Assembly: GCA_963709505.1 (NCBI GenBank)
Contig: CAVPXC010000003.1
Location: forward strand, 289,799-353,798
Direction of reading: 5' to 3'
DNA from: CAVPXC01 sp963709505
Lineage (GTDB): Bacteria; Chloroflexota; Anaerolineae; JAAEKA01
Length of the DNA stretch: 64,000 nucleotides
In this document: piece after piece, positions 55,378-62,157 of the stretch
How the letters are laid out: each line of letters opens with the position of its first letter
How positions within the stretch are numbered: position 1 is the stretch's first letter
The notes under the pieces: model-generated
Database searches by the model: none
What the model saw: only the letters and a program-made list of their open reading frames with translations
What the model was told of the DNA's origin: nothing
Position numbers and translations under genes: made by a program

Positions 55378-55450
55378 TGCCCCCAAGGGGATTCGAACCC
55401 CTGTCGCAGGCTTGAAAGGCCTGTGTCCTAGTCCTCTAGACGATGGGGGC
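55378..55450 (-). tRNA. tRNA-Glu (anticodon TTC)
   Basis: 73 nt. Acceptor stem GCCCCCA/TGGGGGC, T arm GGGGTTCGAATCCCC, anticodon stem CAGGC/GCCTG around loop CTTTCAA. CCA is not encoded. A 12-bp hairpin (55459-55470 with 55483-55494) lies just upstream. Confidence 0.95.
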
Positions 55451-55578
55451 GTAATAGTGGGCCATTCTCATCCGGGGCTGGGTGAGAATGGCCCTTGCAT
55501 GGATGCATTCTAACATCGAAGCGCTATCGCGTCAAGTTCGAGCTTGGAAATGGGTGCATTTCAGGTGCTCAACTCGTC

Positions 55579-55677
55579 GTATCTTCTCAATTTGTAGGGG
55601 CCACGCCCTGGCGGTCGCCCTTGCGGTCGCCTTGGCGGGCAGGCGCAAGGCCGTGCCCCTACAAATTGAGAAGATAC
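55579..55677. repeat. GTAGGGGC palindrome with extended arms
   Basis: 23-bp perfect outer arms GTATCTTCTCAATTTGTAGG... (55579-55601, 55655-55677) enclose GCGGTCGCCC units of the family at 35921 and 42930. Confidence 0.88.
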
Positions 55678-55692
55678 CTCAACTCCAACAAG

Positions 55693-55732
55693 AAACGGGG
55701 CGAGGGTCCTGACGAGGACCCTCGCCCCGTTT
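55693..55732 (-). terminator. Strong GC-rich hairpin, probable terminator
   Basis: 17-bp perfect stem AAACGGGGCGAGGGTCC with complement and six-base loop. Minus-strand reading ends TTTCTTGTT. Lies about 100 bp past the acidic-protein gene. The stretch between shows nothing. Confidence 0.6.
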
Positions 55733-55835
55733 GCTTTGCACGTGGCGACGGAACTCCGAATCGCCGTTGCCAGCCTGGATCGGCAAAGCCGCGGACGAAG
55801 CAGGGCAATTAACAACTTTCGCGAGGTTGAGGGAC

Positions 55836-56102
55836 TTATTCCTCTTTTTTCTCCTCGTCGTCCTGGCCACGGGCGAAATCGGAGTGATCCTCAGGGTCCT
55901 TGGGCTCCGAGCGCTGGCCGGCCGCAAAATCCGTACCAGTCTCGTCTACATCGCTGGTGCGCTCGCCAGCTGCAAAGTCCGTCCCAGTTTCGTCCACGTC
56001 GCTTGTGCGCTCGCCAGCTGCAAAGTCACCTTGTTCAGGCTCGTGCTTCGCCTCTTCTGGTTCGGGTTGCTCTTTGGCCTTCTTTTCTTCTTCTGTGCTC
56101 AT
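55836..56102 (-). CDS. Small acidic low-complexity protein with internal repeats
   Basis: 88 aa, about one-third Asp/Glu, probably disordered. After an MSTEEEKKAKEQPEPEEAK start come two identical 16-residue units DFAAGERTSDVDETGT, then DFAAGQRSEPKDP and DFARGQDDEEKKEE, so four DFAxG motifs in all. Not recognised. Start at 56102 with AGGAG; own promoter at 56176. No signal peptide. Its place beside the microcompartment genes might mean a binding or cargo role, but this is a guess. Confidence 0.75.
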   Translation of the reverse strand: MSTEEEKKAKEQPEPEEAKHEPEQGDFAAGERTSDVDETGTDFAAGERTSDVDETGTDFAAGQRSEPKDPEDHSDFARGQDDEEKKEE

Positions 56103-56120
56103 CTTGGATCTCCTAGTAGT

Positions 56121-56204
56121 GGGTTGACTGCCGGTGGGTTGACTATCGGTTGACGTGAGATTGGCCGTCATCATAAGTATAGGCCAAGATCGCTCACACG
56201 TCAA
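56121..56204 (-). promoter_or_regulatory. Promoter and direct repeats ahead of the acidic-protein gene
   Basis: Minus strand TTGACG (56204-56199), 17-bp spacer, TATACT (56181-56176). Between promoter and start are three GTCAACC direct repeats (56121-56154 region), possible regulator sites. The aldolase gene ends at 56241, so this is a separate unit. Confidence 0.65.
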
Positions 56205-56240
56205 ACAGCAAAAGGACCTTCTGACTTGGCCGGTCTTGGT

Positions 56241-57035
56241 CTACTTTTCTTCGACGCGACAGGTCGTTGCTCCCAGCAGGTTACACACGCCACACGCCGC
56301 GCACAGGTCCTCGGCCTGGCCGGGCCGCATCAGCCCGACGTCCCTGCGCCAGTCCACCAGCTTGGCGATCTCCTCCTGCGGGAAGGGCTTTTCGCGCCCA
56401 AGGTCCACCACCGTTTTGGTGATGAGCGCCGTGTGCTCAAGCTTTTCAAGCTTTAGATAGGCGTCTGTGATCGTCGGCCCGACCGTCACACTGCCGTGGC
56501 GCTGCAGGATCAGCGCGTCGTAGCGCTTGATCAGGTCGCTGATGGCCTTGACGCCCTCGACGGAGGCTGGCGTGGCGTAGTCCGTCGTCGGGATCAAGCC
56601 GAAGTAGAGGATGATATCGGGGAGAAGGCAGCGGGCCAGGCTGATGCCTGCAATACTAAGTGCAATGGCCAGCGGCGGGTGAGCATGGATCACCGATTGC
56701 ACGTCGGGGCGTTGGCGGTAGGCCTCCAGGTGGAGCAATATCTCTGAGCTGGGCTTCAGGCCGCGCTGCGGCCCATACCGGCCCTGGCCGGTCAGGTTGC
56801 CTTCCCAGTTGACGGTAACGAGCTGGTCGGCGCGCACAAAGGCCTTGCCCACGCCGCTGGGTGTCACCAGAAAGCGCTCGCCGTCGAGCCGCGCGCTGAC
56901 GTTGCCATCATACCCCAAACAGTAGCCCTGCTGGTGCAGGAGCCGGCAGACCTGGATGATCTCCTGCCGCAGCTGCTGTTCGGTAAGTCGCCGGGTGGGC
57001 GCCTTGCGCGCTTCGTAGCGAACGAGCGCGCTCAT
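56241..57035 (-). CDS. Class II aldolase (fuculose-phosphate aldolase family)
   Basis: 264 aa zinc aldolase/epimerase fold. Motifs: YDGNVSARLDGERFLVTPSG, the Glu/His metal site in GLKPSSEILLHLEAYRQ and VIHAHPPLAIALS, and a last His in LQRHGSVTVG. The C-terminus adds a Cys-rich tail CAACGVCNLLGATTC, which is unusual. The start overlaps the stop of the first eutN gene as ATGA. Aldolases of this class work inside microcompartments that degrade fucose or rhamnose, which fits the neighbours. Confidence 0.88.
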   Translation of the reverse strand: MSALVRYEARKAPTRRLTEQQLRQEIIQVCRLLHQQGYCLGYDGNVSARLDGERFLVTPSGVGKAFVRADQLVTVNWEGNLTGQGRYGPQRGLKPSSEILLHLEAYRQRPDVQSVIHAHPPLAIALSIAGISLARCLLPDIILYFGLIPTTDYATPASVEGVKAISDLIKRYDALILQRHGSVTVGPTITDAYLKLEKLEHTALITKTVVDLGREKPFPQEEIAKLVDWRRDVGLMRPGQAEDLCAACGVCNLLGATTCRVEEK

Positions 57036-57316
57036 GCCTGGGCCTCCGGCAAGTCGATATCGTCGACAATGCCGACGATGACCGCTCGCACCGGTCCGTT
57101 GGGTTCCGAGTTGAGCAATTGCCGCGCGCTGCTGCCCTCATCCAATACGAGCACAGTATCGCCCGGCCCGGCCTGCACCAGGTCGACCGCGATGTCATAC
57201 CTGGCCTCCGCGCCGCCGTTCGGCTGCAGGCGCTCCACCAACATCAGCTTATGGCCGTCAAAAAACGGGTGTTTGATGGTAGCAACAACGTTGCCGAAGA
57301 CGCGTCCGATATACAT
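57032..57316 (-). CDS. eutN: Microcompartment vertex protein, EutN/CcmL family (copy 1)
   Basis: 94 aa pentamer-forming shell protein that caps microcompartment corners. Family features: MYIGRVFGNVVATIKHPFFD, KLMLVERL, DLVQAGPGDTVLVLDEGSSAR and AVIVGIVDDID. No ribosome site is visible, since the bases before ATG are AGTGAGAT repeats. Overlaps the aldolase gene by four bases. No hexameric (BMC-H/T) shell gene is in this window. Confidence 0.92.
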   Translation of the reverse strand: MYIGRVFGNVVATIKHPFFDGHKLMLVERLQPNGGAEARYDIAVDLVQAGPGDTVLVLDEGSSARQLLNSEPNGPVRAVIVGIVDDIDLPEAQA

Positions 57317-57445
57317 AGTGAGATAGTGAGATAGTGAGATAGTGCGGAAGTGAAATAATGAGCTAGTGAGTTGGTTTACGCTACATCGCGCTATTTGCAC
57401 TACTGTACCACCGTACTACCGCACTATCTCACTATCTCACTTCCG
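57317..57445. repeat. AGTGAGAT tandem-repeat palindrome between the eutN genes
   Basis: The left block (AGTGAGAT x3 then AGTGCGGAAG) and right block (CCGCACTATCTCACTATCTC...) are mostly complementary. The left block abuts the eutN1 ATG; the right block supplies the TAG and last codons of eutN2. Confidence 0.88.
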
Positions 57446-57707
57446 TACTGACCTGATCGACAATACCAACAATCGCGTGATCGACCGGGACGAAGGTGAT
57501 GGGTAGGGTCAGGGCCGCTTCGCGGCTGGCGATGAAGAACACAAGCTCGCCGGGGCCGGCCTGGGCGGTGGCGTCCGCGGCGACGACCGGCTCGCCGGAT
57601 GGTTGCTGTTGCTTGTCCAGGGGCTGGATGATCAACAGCTTGATGCCTGCGAGTCCTTCATACTTCTGGCTGGCAACGAGTGTGCCAATCACGCGTGCAA
57701 GGTGCAT
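57432..57707 (-). CDS. eutN: Microcompartment vertex protein, EutN/CcmL family (copy 2)
   Basis: 91 aa. MHLARVIGTLVASQKYEGLA, KLLIIQPLDK, ADATAQAGPGELVFFIASREA, then VPVDHAIVGIVDQV, typical for the family though the GSSAR segment is SREAA. ATG 57707 has no ribosome site but stands six bases after a TATAAT, so a leaderless transcript is likely. Differs clearly in sequence from copy 1; two or more vertex paralogues are usual in microcompartment loci. Confidence 0.92.
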   Translation of the reverse strand: MHLARVIGTLVASQKYEGLAGIKLLIIQPLDKQQQPSGEPVVAADATAQAGPGELVFFIASREAALTLPITFVPVDHAIVGIVDQVSTEVR

Positions 57708-57713
57708 GCGGCG

Positions 57714-57722
57714 ATTATACCA
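57714..57722 (-). promoter_or_regulatory. Extended -10 element directly before eutN2
   Basis: TGGTATAAT (57722-57714 on the minus strand), six bases before the ATG. Initiation about seven bases downstream of the -10 would fall on the start codon. Confidence 0.55.
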
Positions 57723-57726
57723 CAGG

Positions 57727-58988
57727 TCAACCCAAAGCGTAGACCAGTAGCGGCGTCTCCATCTCGCCTGGCGTGAGGCCGCCGTGGTGACCGAAGAACT
57801 TTTGCTCGAAGCGCCCTTGTTCATACCACCACACGGCCTCGCCTTCGAAGGGCAGGATCACAAGGTTGCCGACGCGGGATAGGAACGTCTCTGAGACCGG
57901 CAACGGCCCGAAGTAGCCCTCGTCAATCAGGTCGGCAACCTGGCAGACCAGGGCCTTGCCCTCGAGTTGCCTGGCCAGTAGCGCCTGGGCGTCCTCTAAC
58001 GCCGTTTCCTGGATGTACAGGAACATGTCTCGGCACGAGCCGCCTGGCACAATGGCTTTGCCTGCACGGTTGACCCTCAGCATCGGCTGCAACTGCTCGA
58101 TCTGTGGTTGCCGGTTGAGGTAGATCGTGGTGGGGGGGGTGACCGGAATCTGCCCGTGGTCGGCCGTGATCACGAGAACTGTGTCACGCGGTGCTTTTGC
58201 AAGATCTTCCCGAAACCAGCGCTCGAGCGCGGCGAAGCATTCGTCGAGCTCAGCCAGGAAGGAAGGCGAGTTTGGTCCATGGTTGTGCGCGACGTAGTCG
58301 ATCTGATCGTAGTAAAGACAGAGGAAAGTGGAGCCGTCCTGTTGCTTCAGCACCCTGCTGACGGAGGACAGTCCTTCGACCAGCGTCCGGAATGGCACGA
58401 GCGTCGCGCCTTGTCCGATCCAGCGCGAGTACGTCGAACTGGCATAGGTGTTTTTCTGGAAGATGGTGCATGCGACCCCGCCACGTGCCAGGTCTTGCAC
58501 GAAGGCGTTATGAGGCAGGATCTCCTCGGGCTTGACGCCGGTGGGCACAAGTGTCTCAGGCGTCTTCGTGCCGGCAAAGGAGAACAACAGGGGGGCGATC
58601 AGCGCATCAAGCCGAGGCTCGTAGTATTGCCACTCGAACACGCCGTGCTGCCCAGGCGTGACGCCCGTGTACAACGTGGTGACGTGGGCCGCAGTCGTGG
58701 AGGGGAACTGCGAGGTCAGGCGGGTGACGCTGCCGCCGGCCAAAAAGCGGCGCAGAAACGGGTAGCCGTCGGCGTGCTGCTCGAAGAAATGCCAACCAAA
58801 GGAGTTGAGAAACAGCAAAATGACGTGACGCGAGCGTTCGGGCGCCCGACTGGCATTGGCAAGCGCCAGTCTGGGACGGTGGTTCGTCCAAGAGCAACGA
58901 CCGAACGAAGGGCGGAATATTGCTGAAGCAATTCGAATTCGTATTGCGGAACGATGAACTGCTTGTGAAGTGGATGGAGGCCAGACAT
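57727..58988 (-). CDS. Alkaline-phosphatase-superfamily phosphodiesterase (frameshifted)
   Basis: About 420 aa. The N-terminus (MSGLHPLHKQFIVPQYEFEL) reads from 58988, then a shift near 58877 (one C missing from a C run) leads into RHVILLFLNSFGWHFFEQH, the metal/nucleophile region RLTSQFPSTTAAHVTTLYTG, YYDQIDYVAHNHGP, VLVITADHGQIPV and FGHHGGLTPGEMETPLLVY. This order is that of type I phosphodiesterase/nucleotide pyrophosphatases. Substrate unknown. Upstream promoter at 59194. Lies 19 bp before eutN2 on the same strand. Confidence 0.85.
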
Positions 58989-59013
58989 AATCAAGGCTTC
59001 TCCTGAAGTCAAT

Positions 59014-59049
59014 TAGATTGGACCTTTCTTCGGAGAAAGGTCCAATCTA
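59014..59049. repeat. GGACC-type hairpin in the phosphodiesterase leader
   Basis: Perfect 16-bp arms TAGATTGGACCTTTCT and complement with loop TCGG. Belongs with the hairpins at 825, 5206 and 20428. Another hairpin (GCCCTCC/GGGAGGGC) followed by a T-rich stretch lies at about 59068-59093. Confidence 0.85.
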
Positions 59050-59193
59050 GATCATGAAACACAAATGCCCTCCCAAACACGGAGGGCAACCTGGCGAGGT
59101 GGCTCAAACGGCACTCGAACAAATCAGCGGGGTTGCGCTCAGGCGTACTTCCACTTCACGAAAGCTGCTGATTGAAACAAGCGACTGAGTGCC

Positions 59194-59221
59194 ATTGTAC
59201 CAGAGCTACCCTATCTGTCAA
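59194..59221 (-). promoter_or_regulatory. Promoter of the phosphodiesterase gene
   Basis: Minus strand TTGACA (59221-59216), 16-bp spacer, TACAAT (59199-59194) with TG extension. The leader would be about 200 nt and contains two hairpins. Confidence 0.7.
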
Positions 59222-59380
59222 ACATAAGACGCGAGCAAGAGTGTTCATCCAGGCATCGGCGGCAAGCTTTGGAAGCGACCGGCATGTCACGGATTGACAA
59301 ACTGACAGGCGCGCGCTTCCTTCTTTCGTGGTATACTGAAGATATCGAACTTCGGGACTATCTCGCAAGGAGGTTGAGCT

Positions 59381-59842
59381 ATGAAAGCTGGAAGACTATT
59401 CTCTATGTGCATCGCACTTGTCCTGCTAGCAGCGGTATCAGTCGCAGCAGCTTCAACACCATTAGCTAGCCCTTGCATGCCTGGGAGCGCCTACGATCCG
59501 GCCTGCGACGTGGATCACAACGGCACCATCAACGTGACGGACATTCAACTCGCTGCCGGCCATTGGGGGCAAACGGGTACCTATACGGAGACGGCGCTGT
59601 CTGATTCGACAATGCCGATCGAGCTATTTGGACACTGCGGCGCATACGGGACGTTCACGGTAACGGTAACTGGGCTATCTGGCCTTAGCCCGGCACGTTC
59701 GATGCCCACTGGGAGCTTACGCTGCCGCAAACACCGCGTGCCGGCAGGAGCACAGCGCTACTTCCGGATTGAGACGTGGTTTGACGGTAAACCATGCCGA
59801 GCACTGCTGCGCATGCGCGACCCGGCGAATGAATCAGACTAA
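59381..59842 (+). CDS. Secreted dockerin-domain protein (C-terminus frameshifted)
   Basis: Signal peptide (LFSMCIALVLLAAVSVAAAS) followed at about 43-75 by a dockerin-type EF-hand pair: DPACDVDHNGTINVTDIQLA and GHWGQTG, with the calcium-binding Asp/Asn. Then a beta-rich start (TFTVTVTGLSG). After about residue 105 the sequence loses protein character; a coherent frame (ARYANVVDLANSPVVAVTAL ... GIVGTCGAS) lies further on and ends at TAA 60053-60055, so the intact protein probably extends there. An extended -10 (TGGTATACT, 59329-59337) lies upstream. Confidence 0.7.
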   Translation: MKAGRLFSMCIALVLLAAVSVAAASTPLASPCMPGSAYDPACDVDHNGTINVTDIQLAAGHWGQTGTYTETALSDSTMPIELFGHCGAYGTFTVTVTGLSGLSPARSMPTGSLRCRKHRVPAGAQRYFRIETWFDGKPCRALLRMRDPANESD

Positions 59843-60148
59843 CTGGGCGGTACTCCTTGGGCGGCACGTTACGCCAACGTGGTGGACCTGGCAAACAGCC
59901 CGGTAGTGGCTGTCACAGCACTGGAACCGTCGGCAATATCAGCCGGCATCAATCCAAGTTTCTATTGGTCGGGCACGATCCACTCGGAAGCGTATGGTTG
60001 GTCGTCGAGGACTGTTCACGGTATCGTAGGCACCTGCGGTGCAAGCAGACATTAACCCGTGTCAGGTGCGTGGCGACAATGACCTGTGAACACTGCTGGC
60101 ATCGATGGCGGCGAAGAGTCACATTGACTGGCGCAGGCCATAAATGTA

Positions 60149-60179
60149 AAAAGCCCATACCAGAAAGGTATGGGCTTTT
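60149..60179 (-). terminator. Terminator of tRNA-Glu(CTC)
   Basis: 13-bp perfect stem AAAAGCCCATACC with five-base loop, then T-rich on the minus strand, ten bases past the tRNA. A4 on the other side may stop plus-strand transcripts as well. Confidence 0.85.
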
Positions 60180-60188
60180 GACATTTGG

Positions 60189-60261
60189 TGGCTCATACGG
60201 GACTCGAACCCGTGTCTCAGCCTTGAGAGGGCTATATCCTGGGCCTCTAGACGAATGAGCC
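60189..60261 (-). tRNA. tRNA-Glu (anticodon CTC)
   Basis: 73 nt. Acceptor GGCTCAT/ATGAGCC, T arm CGGGTTCGAGTCCCG, anticodon stem AGCC/GGCT around loop CTCTCAA. CCA is not encoded. With the TTC gene at 55378 both glutamate codons are read directly. Confidence 0.94.
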
Positions 60262-60297
60262 GGAACGATTTTATTCTATCTGGCTCAGAGGCCTTTG

Positions 60298-62055
60298 TCA
60301 AATCGCCGATCCGGCGCGTGCCATCGGTTTTGGTGCGGCATAGCGGTCCATGAACAACGGGTATAGCTGCTCCGGACTGGTGATTGTCGTGACGTCCCAA
60401 GGCACGCGGGAAGGTACAAGCAGGAACGGGCAATTCTGATCGCCGCCCAGGCCGCCGTGGGTGGCCCAGTGCGGCTCGAACGCGATGGTGTGCCCTCGGC
60501 TGTCCCAGCTGCCGAACAAGGCCAGATCGCCGGTGGACGGAAAGGACATCAGCCGCGCCAGCTGTTGGGCGACAACCTGAGGCCTGGGCAGGTTGTCGAG
60601 CAGGTCGGAGATCAGCGGGTCTTTCAGATCACACAGCCGCCGCGGCCCACGCACGGTCATCGCCATGGCCTCCCCGTGCTCGCGGCCGAGGATCAGCCCG
60701 AGGCCGGGTTGTTCCACCAGCCCACGCAGTAATCCAGGATAGATGAGTTCGATCTCGCTGAGGTCCATCTGCTGCACGGTAACGTTGAAGTAGATGAGCG
60801 AGATCGTACCCGAGCTGCGCACGATCAGGTCGCGTTGGCGGCTGAGGTCCCACTCGTGTTCGTCGTCGATCGGGACGCGGCGAGCCAGGAAGTTGCGCAG
60901 CGCACCGGCTAGCTTCTGCGTGTGCGGTGACAAGTTCGCTTGGATGCTCTCCAGCTCCTGTAGCAATAAGCGTGCTTCTGTGGTCGACCGCCACTGGCCG
61001 CTGTCGCCTTCGTCGACCACGACCGAAGCATGGCGCTCTTCGACGAGTGACGTCATGAACTGCCCCAGGGTTTGGCCGTAGCGCTCCTGGAAGGGCGTGC
61101 AGGGGCTCATGCCGTGGTCGGAAAGCACGAACAAATCATAATCACGACGATTGGCGAAGCGCCGCCTGCAGGTGTCGATCTCGCGGATTCGACCATCGAT
61201 GCTGCGCAGCACGCGCGCTGTCTCGCGATCAAACACGCCGAGCTGGTGTGCCACGTCGTCATAGCCGTAGAAGTTGGCGTAGATCGCCGGTACACGGCGG
61301 TAGATATCCAATAAGACGCCAAAGGTCTGGAGCTCGCGGAATACGACGCTTGCGAAGATCTGGAACAGGGCCGCAAGCGGCGAGAAGGGCCGGCGATGCG
61401 TTCCCTCGCGGGGAGCAATGCGGCTTGCCAGCCGCTGTCCAAGATCGCGTGTGAAATCCCACACCACATCGCCGATCAGGCGCAGGAGCCGAAGCGGACT
61501 CAGCAGCAACAGCGTTGCAAAGCTGATCCCGCGCACGTTCTCGAAAAAGCGCTCGCCGCCCAGCGCGCTGACCGTAAATAGCGACAGCCTGGCTCCGCCA
61601 TCATAGATATTGACATAACTGGAACCTTGTTCCAAAAGGCCACGACGGCCGGCGCTCAAGCGGTCCTGCAGGATTCGCGCATCGCGCGGGTGTTTGGCGA
61701 CCAGTGTCTTGCCGCTTTGTTTCTCGTACCAGCGAAAAGCCGGGATGTTCCAGTTGTTGCCGTACATCAGACCGCCTTGCACGGCAGGAGTACTGCTGGG
61801 CAGGCCGCACCACCATTGTTGAAGAGTGTATCCATCCCGTTCGAGCATTCGTTTGAGGTGCGGCATGGCTCCCCTCTCGATGGCCTGTTGCACCGTGGTG
61901 TGCGAAAGGCCGTCGATCTGCAAGATGATCAGGCCTTGACGACCGTCATCTTCGGCCGTGCCGCGGCCAAAACGCCGGGCCATTGCCCCGTATTTGCGAG
62001 TGTAGAACCAGTTGACGATTAGCTCGAGCAGGTCGAGCATCTTTGTATGAGCCAC
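60298..62055 (-). CDS. Alkaline-phosphatase-superfamily protein, type I phosphodiesterase-like
   Basis: 585 aa. Metal and nucleophile motifs: IILQIDGLSHTTVQQAI, SSTPAVQGGLMYGN, NFYGYDDVAHQLG, FVLSDHGMSPC and PHWATHGGLGG. A hydrophobic stretch (ISFATLLLLSPLRLLRLIG) in the middle may be a membrane segment. Starts at GTG 62055 or ATG 62040; no clear ribosome site, the upstream region being a repeat. Different subgroup from the enzyme at 57727. Substrate unknown. Confidence 0.85.
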   Translation of the reverse strand: MAHTKMLDLLELIVNWFYTRKYGAMARRFGRGTAEDDGRQGLIILQIDGLSHTTVQQAIERGAMPHLKRMLERDGYTLQQWWCGLPSSTPAVQGGLMYGNNWNIPAFRWYEKQSGKTLVAKHPRDARILQDRLSAGRRGLLEQGSSYVNIYDGGARLSLFTVSALGGERFFENVRGISFATLLLLSPLRLLRLIGDVVWDFTRDLGQRLASRIAPREGTHRRPFSPLAALFQIFASVVFRELQTFGVLLDIYRRVPAIYANFYGYDDVAHQLGVFDRETARVLRSIDGRIREIDTCRRRFANRRDYDLFVLSDHGMSPCTPFQERYGQTLGQFMTSLVEERHASVVVDEGDSGQWRSTTEARLLLQELESIQANLSPHTQKLAGALRNFLARRVPIDDEHEWDLSRQRDLIVRSSGTISLIYFNVTVQQMDLSEIELIYPGLLRGLVEQPGLGLILGREHGEAMAMTVRGPRRLCDLKDPLISDLLDNLPRPQVVAQQLARLMSFPSTGDLALFGSWDSRGHTIAFEPHWATHGGLGGDQNCPFLLVPSRVPWDVTTITSPEQLYPLFMDRYAAPKPMARAGSAI

Positions 62056-62073
62056 GTCATGGTTAGGATGAAG

Positions 62074-62157
62074 GAGCGATGAGTGATGAATGATGAGTGA
62101 TGAACGGCGGACTCTGGAGTCCGTTGTTCATCACTCATCATTCATCACTCATCGCTC
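62074..62157. repeat. GATGAGT/GATGAAT heptamer palindrome
   Basis: 32-bp perfect arms (62074-62105, 62126-62157) around a second small hairpin CGGACTC/GAGTCCG. The right arm contains the stop codon and last three codons of the fol gene. Confidence 0.92.

Noticed and set aside
55836..56153. Plus-strand frame 55731-56153 with a hydrophobic end
   Set aside because: It is antisense to the acidic repeat protein, which has a promoter, ribosome site and sensible composition.
59068..59180. Possible extra tRNA near 59100 (GGTGGCTCAAACGGCACTCGAAC)
   Set aside because: No acceptor or anticodon stem can be formed around it.
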